A stretch of DNA of 64,000 nucleotides from Anaerolineaceae bacterium (GCA_016841365.1 JAENZI010000002.1:124001-188000), one strand, 5' to 3'; counted from the first letter of the stretch, positions 16,074 to 25,216 are shown. Numbers and translations: made by a program. Notes: a model not told the origin generated them from the letters alone.

Positions 16074-17742
16074 CCTAAGTTTGCTATTTTTCTTAATCAT
16101 TCTGTTGGTTCCCCTGGCAGCAGGGTTTTTAGGTGTTCTATTAAAGATATCAAACCAACGGCATGTGCTTTTGTTTGAAGTCCCGTTAATGATCGTTTTT
16201 CTGAGCCTATTGTGGTTTATGGGCGAAAGCACGATCTTAACGGGTCTTTCTTTTATGGGGGAAGTGATTTACTTTAGCATTTCTTTGAATGGTATTTTGC
16301 TTTATTTTGGGCTGCTTGTTGCATTGTGGGTGATGGTATGGCGTACCACAAAGAAAGATCATAAAACGATAACCCGGTGGCAATTCGTGCTGGTGCACTT
16401 GGCTCTGCCTTTCGGGTTTGTGGCATTGATGAGCGGTCAATTTATGATCCGCTACATCGCCCTGGATGTGGTCGGTTTGCTGGTTGCCACCAGCGTTCTG
16501 AATTCATTTTCAGACAAATCACGCTTCAGGGATTTTTCTGCGATCTTTGTACTCTTGCGTCTTGGAGACCTCTTTCTCTTAGTCTCAATATTGTTGCTTA
16601 ATTACCATGCAGGCACATTGGATATTTCACAGATGATCGATGCAGGTGCGAAATTGGACCTGTGGCCGAAAATCTGGGTTTATGGTGGGCTTATCTCTGC
16701 AGTAATGATCAAATCTGCGGTATGGCCTTTTAGCACATGGCTGCGACGCTCAAAAAGGTCAGCACAGGGCGTGTCTTTTTGGATTGCCGGGTTTATGATG
16801 CCAATCTTGGGCTATTACTTGTTGTATCGTATCCTCCCAATAGTTAATTCGAGTATTTTGTTTCAACTCATCACGCTCATTTTGGGCGTGCTCGTGCTGA
16901 TTTTATCCATACTGCTTTCCTATGGGCGGCTGGGTGAACAGGATCGTTTTATCCGTATGGGGTCTGTATCTGGCGGGTTTATTCTTATCGCAGCCGCATT
17001 CATTGGGGGTAAGGCTTTTGGATATTACTTGCTTGCCTGGGTGATCCACCGATTAATCCTTTTATTTACTGAAGACAACAATAGTTCTGTTCCGTCCGCG
17101 ATCAGCGACGCATATCCAGCGATTATCAACATCGTCTATATTGGATTTAATATTAGTGAGGCGCCGGCAATCATCACGGTGATCTGGTTGTTCCTGACTG
17201 GGTTGAGCATCTATTGGGATATTACACAAAACGCAAAACAAAAGGCAAAAAACATTTCTATAGACGGCTTAGGAAAATTATCAAAAAAGCCGTACTTTGA
17301 GAAGAACCTTGCTGGGTTTGCCGGGTGGTTGAACCAAAAATTGGAACATAATATCTTAACTTTGGGTTTTATGAAATTGAGTGCGGGTTTGGTCGGTTTT
17401 GCTCATTGGCTGCACCGAAATTTAGAGATGAATGTTCTTACCCGGGGGATTGGGAATTTAGGAAGAGTCTTCAAAAGCATTGCGGATTGGACGCAGTCGC
17501 ATGTTGAGCAAGGCATTGATAATGTATTGATTTGGATCGGGCGTGAATTTGTGCATGTATCTGAGGATGCCTTTGACTTGCTGGAGACAGAGATCCCGGC
17601 AAGGACGGCTAATTTGATGGATGGCACCCTGCATTCTCTGGAGGGTTACGAAAGACGTATGCTCAAAAAGAAGCTGCGCTGGGATCTGGCTTTGATTCCA
17701 CTGTTTTTTGTCGTTATTTTGGTATTTTTGCTCATTTTCTAA
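16063..17742 (+). CDS. Degenerate NuoL/antiporter-like subunit with C-terminal amphipathic region
   Basis: 559 residues, overlapping the NuoK-like gene by 11 bases. About 12 membrane segments in the first 390 residues follow the antiporter layout, with the TM7 lysine motif kept as MIKSAVWPFSTWL. The TM5 glutamate is replaced by Asp (YIALDVVGLL) and the His/Lys region of TM8 reads FWIAGFMMPILG without a charged residue. Residues about 395-530 form a long amphipathic stretch with two similar blocks (NLAGFAGWLNQKLEHNILT and GFAHWLHRNLEMNVLT), ending in one more helix, reminiscent of the lateral arm of NuoL. It may be a structural rather than ion-pumping subunit (inference). Confidence 0.7.
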   Translation: MIFDLSLLFFLIILLVPLAAGFLGVLLKISNQRHVLLFEVPLMIVFLSLLWFMGESTILTGLSFMGEVIYFSISLNGILLYFGLLVALWVMVWRTTKKDHKTITRWQFVLVHLALPFGFVALMSGQFMIRYIALDVVGLLVATSVLNSFSDKSRFRDFSAIFVLLRLGDLFLLVSILLLNYHAGTLDISQMIDAGAKLDLWPKIWVYGGLISAVMIKSAVWPFSTWLRRSKRSAQGVSFWIAGFMMPILGYYLLYRILPIVNSSILFQLITLILGVLVLILSILLSYGRLGEQDRFIRMGSVSGGFILIAAAFIGGKAFGYYLLAWVIHRLILLFTEDNNSSVPSAISDAYPAIINIVYIGFNISEAPAIITVIWLFLTGLSIYWDITQNAKQKAKNISIDGLGKLSKKPYFEKNLAGFAGWLNQKLEHNILTLGFMKLSAGLVGFAHWLHRNLEMNVLTRGIGNLGRVFKSIADWTQSHVEQGIDNVLIWIGREFVHVSEDAFDLLETEIPARTANLMDGTLHSLEGYERRMLKKKLRWDLALIPLFFVVILVFLLIF

Positions 17743-17756
17743 CAAAGGGAAATCTG

Positions 17757-19232
17757 ATGGAGAATTACGAATTGTTATTATCTGGAATTACATTAGTGCC
17801 CATTATGGGGGTCGTGGTTTTATTGATCTGGCGGAATGCGACCAAAAAACAAGCTGCAGCGATCGGCATTCTCAGTGAAACTTTTGCCCTGATTGTGCCA
17901 TTGGTTCTGCTATCTGTGCTTCGTAAGCAAGACCAGGTGGTGTTTTCACTGCCCTGGATCAGGAATATGGGGATCTCATTCAGATTGTCATTGAACTGGC
18001 TTTCGCTGGTTTTCTTGATGACTGAAATCTTGGTGACCCTGGCTGCGATGATCTATTCACTGGGTGAAAAAACCGGCGAGAAGCACAGCAACTATTATTA
18101 TGCTCTCCTTCTGCTGTTCAGCCTTGGCATGTCAGGCACCACGCTCGCCGATGATGCGTTTTTGTTTTACATCTTTTGGGAGCTGATGCTGGTGGCATCG
18201 GTGCTCTTGTTACTGGTGTGGGGGCACGGCGAAAAACGTTTCGGTGTCGCCCTCAAGTATTTCATTGTGACTCATCTCGGCTCGTTGATGGTTCTGGTGT
18301 GCCTGATCACACTTTATGTCAATTTTGGCACAGCGGATATGACCGAATGGATGACGCAAGCCGTAATGCTGCCCGGAACTTTGCAGGCTTTTCTGATTGC
18401 CTTTTTCCTGATCGGCTTCTCGGTAAAAATGGCGATCTTCCCGCTGCATATCTGGCTGCCGGATGCCCATACTGTAGCGCCAATGCCGGTGACGATCATC
18501 CTGGCTGCCGCGATGCTCTCCATGGGGACTTATGGGATCTTGCGGTTTCCCTTTGCACTCTTTCCGCTTGAAAACCTGCAACCTTTTGCCATCTGGATGA
18601 TGATTGCAGGGTTGATCTCTGAGGTATACGGGGCTTTGATGGCGCTGGCGGAAAAAGACATCAAGCGGATCATCGCGTTCAGTTCTGTCAGCCAGATGGG
18701 TTATATCTTGTTTGGGATGGGGACTCTCACTTTGCGCGGCATGGAAGGCGCGGTGATGCATGTTGTTTATCATGCCATCGTCAAAGCGTTGCTGTTCATG
18801 GTGGTTGGCATCATTGTGAATATTACCGGAAAGCGCGACATCCAGGAGATAGGTGGGTTGGGGTTCAAATATCCAGCATTGTGCGTGAGTGCGGCAATCG
18901 GTGTGCTGGGAATTTCAGGAATGCCGCCTTTAGGAATCTTCAATAGCGAATGGATGATTTTCGCTGGCGGTTTTGATTCAGGGATCTCGATTGCGCTGAC
19001 TGTCATGACCTTAATCGGGTCTCTGTTCACGGTGATCTATGCCCTGCGGTTTTTTGGCGGCATCTTTTTTGGTGAGAAGAAACATGCCGATTTGCCTGAA
19101 AAAGCACCCCTTGCATTGGTTGTTCCAACCCTTGCTGTGACAGCCTTCCTGATCATTGAAGGGCTCATACCTGGACCATTACTTCAGTGGGCAATGCAGG
19201 GGCTGACCAGCATCATCGGAGGTTTGAATTAA
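17757..19232 (+). CDS. NuoM/MrpD-type proton-conducting subunit
   Basis: 491 residues, about 14 membrane helices. Carries the key residues of the antiporter family: TM5 Glu in FYIFWELMLVAS, TM7 Lys in SVKMAIFPLHIWLPDAHTVAP, the loop EKDIKRIIAFSSVSQMGYI and the TM12 Lys in YHAIVKALLFMVV. It should form a functional ion half-channel in the hydrogenase complex, linking H2 chemistry to a H+ or Na+ gradient. Third to fifth genes of the operon are all antiporter-related and closely packed. Confidence 0.88.
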   Translation: MENYELLLSGITLVPIMGVVVLLIWRNATKKQAAAIGILSETFALIVPLVLLSVLRKQDQVVFSLPWIRNMGISFRLSLNWLSLVFLMTEILVTLAAMIYSLGEKTGEKHSNYYYALLLLFSLGMSGTTLADDAFLFYIFWELMLVASVLLLLVWGHGEKRFGVALKYFIVTHLGSLMVLVCLITLYVNFGTADMTEWMTQAVMLPGTLQAFLIAFFLIGFSVKMAIFPLHIWLPDAHTVAPMPVTIILAAAMLSMGTYGILRFPFALFPLENLQPFAIWMMIAGLISEVYGALMALAEKDIKRIIAFSSVSQMGYILFGMGTLTLRGMEGAVMHVVYHAIVKALLFMVVGIIVNITGKRDIQEIGGLGFKYPALCVSAAIGVLGISGMPPLGIFNSEWMIFAGGFDSGISIALTVMTLIGSLFTVIYALRFFGGIFFGEKKHADLPEKAPLALVVPTLAVTAFLIIEGLIPGPLLQWAMQGLTSIIGGLN

Positions 19233-20704
19233 TGGCTGGAACGATCGAAATCATCATCCCCGCCATCATATTGATGGCTGGCGCTTTTATGGTGTACATG
19301 AGCGCCAGATTGTTGGGTTTAAATAACAAGGCAGAGGCAATTTTGACCATAATGGTATTGTTGGCTGCCTTGATATCGTTGGTATTGAATTTTAATGATC
19401 TGTCGGATCTGATCAATAATCCTGATGTTTATTATGGATCGTACGAACCGGGTGCAGTATTGCTGGTGCCCAGTGCGGTCGGGGTCTTCATCATGATCGT
19501 CTCAGTGATTGTGTCAATCCTGGTCACACTCTATTCAGGTGAGTATTTGGCAAGGGACACCCGATATTTGGTCTATTACCCCTTGATTTTGCTCCTTCAA
19601 GCAGGGCTGTTTGGGATGTTTTTGTCCAACAATTTGTTTCATCTTTTCCTGCTAACGGAATTGACAACAATAGCCGCAAGCGCGCTGATTGCCTTCCGCT
19701 TCAAACAGGAGATTGCGATCAAAGCCGGATTTAAGTACCTCATCATGAGCAGTTTGGGGACGATGATGATGCTGCTGGGAATTTATTTTTTCTATCGCAG
19801 CACGGGGGATATGCACCTCACGGAAATTTTGGCCTTACCTGATCGGTTTACACGCATCGCCGCTGCGTGCTTTTTGTTGGGCTTCAGCTTGAAAGCTGGC
19901 GTTTTCCCGCTGCATACCTGGGTTGCCGATGTTTATGGGAATGCACCCAGCGCAATCAGCGGTTTGTTAGCAGGTGTTTTTTCAAAAAGTATGTTGTTTA
20001 TTCTGCCGGTCATCTGCTTGCGACTTGGGATGACCAAGTCTGAGCTGGGCATGTATTTAATGATTTTCGCGTGTTTCAATATGCTGATCGGTTCAATTCG
20101 GATGCTCGGACAAAGCCAGCTCAGGCGCTTTTTTTCATTTTCAACGATTGCCCAGACTGGCTATCTTATGTTCAGCCTGGGGATTGGTTTTTATTTCGGC
20201 TTAGAACGGGCATTTTCTGCCAGTTTGTTTCTTTTCCTGGTGATAGCGATCATGAAAAGCCTCGCTTTTTTGGCTTCTGGCGTCTACCAATTTCATTTTG
20301 GAACACAGGATATTGAAAAGCTGCGTGGCGCAGGCCACAGAAGTCAGTTGATTGGTCTATGCTTGAGTATTGCATTGGCTGGCTTAGCCGGCATTCCTTT
20401 GTTAGCCGGGTTCACGGGTAAGTGGCTGGTCTTCTCAGCCGCATTGGCGACGGGTGATCTGTTCGCCTTTGTTTGCCTGATGATCTTTCTCCTGGCAACC
20501 GTGATTGGCCTGGCGGGCTATCTGCCAGTGATTGTAAAGCAATATTTACGAGATGATGCTGGCGCAGTTTCTCATCCTGTAAGTCTATCTTGGTGGATGG
20601 CCGCCCCGGTTACCCTGTTGAGCCTGCTGGTAGTCGTGATTGGCCTTTACCCCGAACCCTGGCTGAATCTTGTCAATTTTGTTGTCGCATGGATGGTTAT
20701 CTGA
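19232..20704 (+). CDS. MrpD/NuoN-type proton-conducting subunit
   Basis: 490 residues. TM5 Glu in LFHLFLLTELTTIAAS, TM7 Lys in FSLKAGVFPLHTWVADVYG, TM8 Lys in LLAGVFSKSMLFIL, loop GQSQLRRFFSFSTIAQTGYL and a TM12 Lys in VIAIMKSLAFLASG are all present. The ATG overlaps the last base of the previous stop, and GGAGG lies just before it, so the listed start is preferred over the earlier in-frame ATG inside the previous gene. Second canonical ion-translocating module of the complex. Confidence 0.88.
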   Translation: MAGTIEIIIPAIILMAGAFMVYMSARLLGLNNKAEAILTIMVLLAALISLVLNFNDLSDLINNPDVYYGSYEPGAVLLVPSAVGVFIMIVSVIVSILVTLYSGEYLARDTRYLVYYPLILLLQAGLFGMFLSNNLFHLFLLTELTTIAASALIAFRFKQEIAIKAGFKYLIMSSLGTMMMLLGIYFFYRSTGDMHLTEILALPDRFTRIAAACFLLGFSLKAGVFPLHTWVADVYGNAPSAISGLLAGVFSKSMLFILPVICLRLGMTKSELGMYLMIFACFNMLIGSIRMLGQSQLRRFFSFSTIAQTGYLMFSLGIGFYFGLERAFSASLFLFLVIAIMKSLAFLASGVYQFHFGTQDIEKLRGAGHRSQLIGLCLSIALAGLAGIPLLAGFTGKWLVFSAALATGDLFAFVCLMIFLLATVIGLAGYLPVIVKQYLRDDAGAVSHPVSLSWWMAAPVTLLSLLVVVIGLYPEPWLNLVNFVVAWMVI

Positions 20705-21051
20705 TGTTGAAGATATTGCTCAGTCCGCCAATAGCTTTCATTATATTTTTATTGCTCGTGTCCGCGGCATATGTGTATATCCAGCGTCACACAGCAAAGG
20801 GGCTGGATCATCCCGAAAAATATTTGCCTTATTCCGGGGGTCAAAAACTCCCACCCAAAGAAGTACGTTTGTCGTATAAGACTTTTTTCAGGCTGGGCTT
20901 GTTATTTGGGATTGTGCATGTGGCGGTACTGGTGTTGGCGACTGTGCCATTGCGGGCAGATTCTTTATTAATTGCACTGTTATATGTGGTAGGTTTGTCG
21001 GTCAGCGCTTTTGTGCTTGCCAGATCAGCCGATGATGAAACCGAGGAGTGA
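20704..21051 (+). CDS. NuoA/MbhI-like subunit of group 4 hydrogenase
   Basis: 115 residues with three membrane helices and a conserved-looking loop KYLPYSGGQKLPPKEVRLSY between the first and second, in the place where NuoA/MbhI has its ordered loop near the membrane arm. The ATG overlaps the previous TGA. Its position just before the small hydrogenase subunit copies the order MbhI-MbhJ in archaeal membrane-bound hydrogenase. Confidence 0.7.
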   Translation: MLKILLSPPIAFIIFLLLVSAAYVYIQRHTAKGLDHPEKYLPYSGGQKLPPKEVRLSYKTFFRLGLLFGIVHVAVLVLATVPLRADSLLIALLYVVGLSVSAFVLARSADDETEE

Positions 21052-21059
21052 CGAAATTG

Positions 21060-21503
21060 ATGTTAAAGCAATGGATGAAAAAGACATACCGCTGGGCTCA
21101 GAAAAAATCGCTGTGGGTGATACATTTCAACTCTGGCGGGTGCAATGGTTGTGATATTGAGATTTTAGACCTTCTAACACCCCGCTATGATGTGGAACGC
21201 CTGGGGATCATTGCTGAAGCTTCGCCGCGCCATGCGGATGTTTTGTTGTGTACCGGGCCGGTGACAAAGCAGACTAAAGATGGCTTGTGGCAAATCTACA
21301 CCCAGATGCCGTCGCCCAAATGGGTGGTAGCTGTGGGCAGTTGCAGCAATACTGGCGGAGTCTTTCACGGTAGCGACACGGTTTTAGGCGGTGTGGATAA
21401 GATCTTGCCAGTAGACCTGTATCTACCTGGCTGCCCCTGCCGGCCTGAGGCAGTGATTGAGGGTCTGTTGGAACTACAAAAGAGGATTTCGGAAAATGAC
21501 TGA
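21060..21503 (+). CDS. Group 4 [NiFe]-hydrogenase small subunit (NuoB/MbhJ-like)
   Basis: 147 residues. Holds the proximal [4Fe-4S] ligands CNGC (C28, C31), Cys in VAVGSCSNTGG (C95) and Cys in LYLPGCPCRPE (C125), the set found in NuoB and energy-converting hydrogenases. It passes electrons between the ferredoxin-like subunit and the NiFe site. The frame is open from GTG 21048, but that codon lies in the GAGGAG ribosome site; TTG 21057 or ATG 21060 is more likely. No long N- or C-terminal extension, as usual for group 4. Confidence 0.9.
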   Translation: MLKQWMKKTYRWAQKKSLWVIHFNSGGCNGCDIEILDLLTPRYDVERLGIIAEASPRHADVLLCTGPVTKQTKDGLWQIYTQMPSPKWVVAVGSCSNTGGVFHGSDTVLGGVDKILPVDLYLPGCPCRPEAVIEGLLELQKRISEND

Positions 21504-21948
21504 AATAAATCTAGATCATCTGTGTAATACATTGAAATCAAACCTGGGTTGTGACTGCCATGTCTTTGAAGAGATCATGAATGATAAAACCCTCGTGATT
21601 GATGCTGACAGCCTGAAAGATGCGGTGAAGTTGTTAGATTGTGAATTTGACAACCTTCATTTATCAGCGATCACAGCACAGCAGCGAGATCCGCAGGCGG
21701 ATGATATAGAAGTGATTTACCATTTCTACCTGGGTGAAGGGTTCTCTTTGCTCACATCTTTGCTCGGGGAGGAGCATGTTTTGCCTTCGCTCATCAGCAT
21801 CATCCCGGGAGCGGATTTTTATGAGCGTGAGATTGCAGAGATGTTTGGCATAACGTTCAGCGGGCGAACAGAGACACCGTCGCTATTACTCCCCGAGGAT
21901 TGGGATCAGGGTCCGCCATTCATTCGAAAAGAGGACAAAGATGAGTAA
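21496..21948 (+). CDS. NuoC/MbhK-like subunit of group 4 hydrogenase
   Basis: 150 residues, overlapping the small-subunit gene by 8 bases. The conserved C-terminal signature IIPGADFYEREIAEMFGITFSGR is plainly NuoC-like (the ERE(x)xDxxG element), with a more variable N-terminal half rich in Asp and Cys. It clamps the large and small subunits. Not fused to the large subunit, unlike in some relatives. Confidence 0.88.
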   Translation: MTEINLDHLCNTLKSNLGCDCHVFEEIMNDKTLVIDADSLKDAVKLLDCEFDNLHLSAITAQQRDPQADDIEVIYHFYLGEGFSLLTSLLGEEHVLPSLISIIPGADFYEREIAEMFGITFSGRTETPSLLLPEDWDQGPPFIRKEDKDE

Positions 21949-23023
21949 GATTTCCATTCCGATTGGACCGCAGCACCCGCTTTTGAAGGAACCGCTTTCG
22001 ATGATGGTGGATATTTCAGGAGAACGGGTTTTGGGTGCGTCGCTGCGTTTGGGTTATGTTCACCGGGGGATCGAGCGGTTGGCCCAGACGCGGACCTACA
22101 CGCAAAATGTTCATCTCATCGAGCGGATTTGCGGAATTTGTTCACATATCCATACGACCACTTATTGCCAGGCGGTTGAGGCTGTGCTCGGTGTTGAGAT
22201 CCCGTTGCGCGCCAGTTACCTCAGAGCGTTGATGTGTGAACTGGAACGAGTGCACAGCCATTTGCTTTGGCTGGGAATTCTGGCAAAACACATCGGGCTG
22301 GATACGATCTTCATGCATGCCTGGCACGACCGGGAATCCGTGCTGGATGTGATGGAGGAGATTTCTGGCGGTCGTGTATTGCACGCTGCCAACCAGATCG
22401 GTGGGGTGCGCTTTGATATTGACCATGATCATGATTCGATGATTCGATCAGCGTTGAAAAAACTGCATGAGCAGGTTGCTGGCTTGCTGGACGTAATTGA
22501 AAACGAACCTGCTCTAATCGCACGCACCAAGGGTGTCGCGCCGGTTTCACCTGAGGTGATCAAAAAGTATTGCGTGGTTGGGCCGATGGCGCGTGCTTCT
22601 GGTGTGAATGTGGACATGCGCAGAGAAAACCCCATTCCGCCCTATGATCAATTGGATTTTTCTGTGGTAACACACCCTGATGGTGACGCCTGGTCGCGGA
22701 CGTATGTGCGCGTGGAGGAGATCCGCGTCAGCCTGAACCTATGCGAGAGCATTCTCGAACAGTTGCCTGAGGGTCCCGTCAATATTCGTGTACCAAGACG
22801 GGTTCCGGCAGGTGAGGTCATCATTCGCTCGGAAGCACCGCGAGGCGAATTGTTCTACTATCTGCGCAGTGATGGAACGGATAAGCCTGCCCGGCTGAAA
22901 GTTCGCACGCCGACCCTTGCCGCATTGAGCCTGCTGCCGGAACAACTCTCAGCAATTCATGTTGCTGATATCCCGGTTGTGTTGGCTGGGGTTGACTTAT
23001 GTGTTGCATGTGCGGATCGATGA
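21941..23023 (+). CDS. Group 4 [NiFe]-hydrogenase large subunit (NuoD/MbhL-like)
   Basis: 360 residues, short as in group 4. The N-terminal site motif is ERICGICSHIH (C64, C67) and the C-terminal one is VDLCVACADR (C354, C357), so all four NiFe-ligand cysteines are present; this separates it from NuoD of complex I, which lacks them. The residue before the third Cys is Leu instead of the usual Pro (DPC). It ends three residues after C357 with no cleavable tail, as in group 4 enzymes that need no C-terminal protease. It should catalyse H2 evolution or uptake coupled to ferredoxin. Maturation genes (hyp) are not in this window. Confidence 0.92.
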   Translation: MSKISIPIGPQHPLLKEPLSMMVDISGERVLGASLRLGYVHRGIERLAQTRTYTQNVHLIERICGICSHIHTTTYCQAVEAVLGVEIPLRASYLRALMCELERVHSHLLWLGILAKHIGLDTIFMHAWHDRESVLDVMEEISGGRVLHAANQIGGVRFDIDHDHDSMIRSALKKLHEQVAGLLDVIENEPALIARTKGVAPVSPEVIKKYCVVGPMARASGVNVDMRRENPIPPYDQLDFSVVTHPDGDAWSRTYVRVEEIRVSLNLCESILEQLPEGPVNIRVPRRVPAGEVIIRSEAPRGELFYYLRSDGTDKPARLKVRTPTLAALSLLPEQLSAIHVADIPVVLAGVDLCVACADR

Positions 23024-23035
23024 GGAGCGTTTGTT

Positions 23036-23962
23036 GTGATTGAAGGATTATTTTATTTGCTCCTGTTCCCAGGCCTGGTCTTTCAAGTTGTATGCGGGCT
23101 TGGCTTTGAGTGGGTGGATCGCAAATTGCTTGCCCTCTTTCAGCGGCGGGTCGGTCCGCCCTGGTATCAGCCTTTGGCAGATATGATCAAGTTGTTTGGC
23201 AAGGAAGATCTTTTACCCACGCAGGCGAACGATCTGATCGCCAGCCTGCTGCCCTTGATCTCTTTAAGTGCGGTATTGACCGCAGGGTTGTACGTGCCCA
23301 TTGCGGGGTTCAGCCCCTTTTCATTTGAGGGTGATCTGATCGTGATCTTATTTTTGATGAGCGTGCCGACTCTCTCCTACTATCTTGCTGGCATTCTCTC
23401 AATCGGCATCTACAGCGTGTTGGGCGGCGGACGGTCGTTGCTGCAATACTTCTCTTACGAAGTCCCCTTTCTGATTGCGCTTAGTGGACCTGCTGTGGCG
23501 GCTGGATCATGGTCTGTTGAAGGCATCATGAACGCTCAATTTTCACTCGGTTCGTTTATCCTTTTTCAGCCATTGGGGTTTTTGCTGGCACTGATAGGGT
23601 TGATCGGCAAGCTGAAGCGGGACCCTTTGGATATCCCCAGTGCTAAATCGGAGGTGATTGGCGGTTCACTGACCGAATATACCGGGGCAAAACTTGCCTT
23701 TTGGCACCTGGTGATGAATGTGCAGGCTGTGGTGGGCATTTTCCTGATGATCAACTTGTTTTTAGGGTGGACCAAGTTCCATAACCCTGCAATTGCATTA
23801 GCCGTATTTGTTTTGGAAGTCTTGTTAATCACCGGGGTGCTCAGCACGACCAGTGCAGTATTTGCCCGCCTGCGCATCGATCAACTGGCTGGCTTTGGCT
23901 GGCGGATATTGGTGCCGCTTTCGATTGCCCAATTGACCTTTGTGATTTTGATGGGAGCGTAA
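23036..23962 (+). CDS. NuoH/MbhM-like membrane anchor subunit
   Basis: 308 residues, about eight membrane helices. The signature ERRxGPxxxQPLADMIKLFGKED is clear in the form FQRRVGPPWYQPLADMIKLF, and a later loop carries LKRDPLDIPSAKSEVIGG with the acidic residues that couple quinone/ferredoxin chemistry to ion movement in complex I relatives. It starts with GTG after GAGGAG. It connects the peripheral arm to the antiporter-like modules. Confidence 0.9.
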   Translation: MIEGLFYLLLFPGLVFQVVCGLGFEWVDRKLLALFQRRVGPPWYQPLADMIKLFGKEDLLPTQANDLIASLLPLISLSAVLTAGLYVPIAGFSPFSFEGDLIVILFLMSVPTLSYYLAGILSIGIYSVLGGGRSLLQYFSYEVPFLIALSGPAVAAGSWSVEGIMNAQFSLGSFILFQPLGFLLALIGLIGKLKRDPLDIPSAKSEVIGGSLTEYTGAKLAFWHLVMNVQAVVGIFLMINLFLGWTKFHNPAIALAVFVLEVLLITGVLSTTSAVFARLRIDQLAGFGWRILVPLSIAQLTFVILMGA

Positions 23963-23963
23963 C

Positions 23964-24335
23964 ATGAAGCGATTGAAGAAACAATTCAGCTTATTTTCAG
24001 CCATTGTTGACGCGTTTGTTGAGCCGCCGGAGACGATTCGTTATCCCTTTGAACCGCTGAATCTGCCGGATGTGATTCGGGGGGCGCTTGTGCTGGATAC
24101 GGAGAAATGCTCCGGCTGTGGGCTGTGTGTGCGCAACTGTCCGGCAGATGCCCTTGAACTGGACAATAAATCACGAGACGAATTCAGGCTGATTCATTAC
24201 CCAGCACGGTGTGCATACTGCGGGCAGTGTGAAGACAGCTGCCGGAGCGGCGCGATCTACCACACGAATCAGTTGGTCAAGCCAATCACAGACCCTGAGA
24301 CCTGTGTAGTGATTCTGCATGATAAGCGGGGATAG
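23964..24335 (+). CDS. NuoI/MbhN-like 2[4Fe-4S] ferredoxin subunit
   Basis: 123 residues with two [4Fe-4S] motifs: C49-x2-C-x2-C-x3-C in CSGCGLCVRNCP and C83-x2-C-x2-C-x3-C in CAYCGQCEDSC. It relays electrons between soluble ferredoxin and the proximal cluster. The start is one base after the NuoH-like stop, and it closes the operon. No diaphorase (NuoEF) genes accompany it, so ferredoxin rather than NADH is the expected partner (inference). Confidence 0.9.
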   Translation: MKRLKKQFSLFSAIVDAFVEPPETIRYPFEPLNLPDVIRGALVLDTEKCSGCGLCVRNCPADALELDNKSRDEFRLIHYPARCAYCGQCEDSCRSGAIYHTNQLVKPITDPETCVVILHDKRG

Positions 24336-24358
24336 AGAAATGCTGATGGTAAATAATT

Positions 24359-24382
24359 ACCGCCCAGGTTATCCTGGGCGGT
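24359..24382. terminator. Terminator at the end of the hydrogenase operon
   Basis: ACCGCCCAGG (24359-24368) and CCTGGGCGGT (24373-24382) form a perfect 10-bp stem with loop TTAT. It is followed by TGTGATTCTTT on the plus strand and can also serve the convergent gene. Confidence 0.8.
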
Positions 24383-24406
24383 TGTGATTCTTTATAGAAT
24401 TGTGTT

Positions 24407-25216
24407 TTATGGGCGTCTGCCATTGCCCTGGCCGCGGCCACCTTGGGCGGTGTCAGCAGTAATGATCTGCTCGTAAGCTTCTTCGGTCATGTATTGGGGT
24501 TGGTAGGTTTCGCCCGTATTGCGCAAAAGCGTGGAGGTGAATGCCCGCAGATGATTTTCTGAGCCGCGCAATAAGTTTTCATAAACACGTTGGATATTTG
24601 TGTTTTGCACTTCTGTTAAGGATTCTTCCAGATCCAGGATGTCGATTTCTTCAATCGCTGCGCCGACTTTGAGGGCATCGCCCAGGGATTTTTCACCGAT
24701 TGCAATCAGTTCATCATAGAGGGCTTGCAAATCTGGGTTCGTGAAGGTGCCAGCAGGTGAAGTGTCTGCTGGGTCGGGGATATTGAAGGTGTCCAGCAGT
24801 TGTTTGACTGCGTTGGTGTGGGTTTGCTCGCTGCCAGCAATGTTCTGAAATAGGGGCAGTCCCCACACATCATACAACGCTAAATAGACGTCGTGCGCCA
24901 GTTTTTCTTCTTCCCTCATGTAGATCAAGCCGGCAATTTCGGCTTCGGTCAGATCAGCAGTCGATTCGGGTTGATCAGGGGTGATGATTTCTTCCTCAAC
25001 TTCAACCTCTGCAGGTGTTTCGACTTCCTGTACGACGGTCTCGATCTCTACCTCAATTGGCTCGCTTGAGGTCAGGTTTTCAGCAGGTGAGGTTGCTTCT
25101 TCTAGGACCGGCTGATCTACTACAGCTGCAGACTGTGGGGAACATGCCTGCAAGCCGATCAACGCGATCGCCAGCAGGAGTGTGAATTTGAAATTGTTTG
25201 TATTTTGTTTTTTCAT
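24407..25216 (-). CDS. Lipoprotein with DUF2202 (ferritin-like) domain
   Basis: 269 residues. Signal peptide with lipobox GLQAC (C25), an acidic Glu/Val/Pro-rich stalk (about 30-90), then a helical domain starting LIYMREEEKLAHDVYLALYD and continuing FQNIAGSEQTHTNAVKQLLD, the DUF2202 pattern. The spaced EE and E-x2-H residues resemble a ferritin-like di-metal site, so iron or oxidant handling outside the membrane is possible (inference). The C-terminal tail is Gly/Arg-rich. Single gene, convergent with the hydrogenase operon. Confidence 0.85.
   Translation of the reverse strand: MKKQNTNNFKFTLLLAIALIGLQACSPQSAAVVDQPVLEEATSPAENLTSSEPIEVEIETVVQEVETPAEVEVEEEIITPDQPESTADLTEAEIAGLIYMREEEKLAHDVYLALYDVWGLPLFQNIAGSEQTHTNAVKQLLDTFNIPDPADTSPAGTFTNPDLQALYDELIAIGEKSLGDALKVGAAIEEIDILDLEESLTEVQNTNIQRVYENLLRGSENHLRAFTSTLLRNTGETYQPQYMTEEAYEQIITADTAQGGRGQGNGRRP

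Noticed and set aside
21941-23023. Selenocysteine in the hydrogenase active site
   Set aside because: All four ligand positions are encoded by Cys codons, with no in-frame TGA.
15247-24335. Respiratory complex I (Nuo)
   Set aside because: The NuoD-like protein keeps both CxxC NiFe motifs, and NuoE, NuoF and NuoG are missing, so it is a group 4 hydrogenase.
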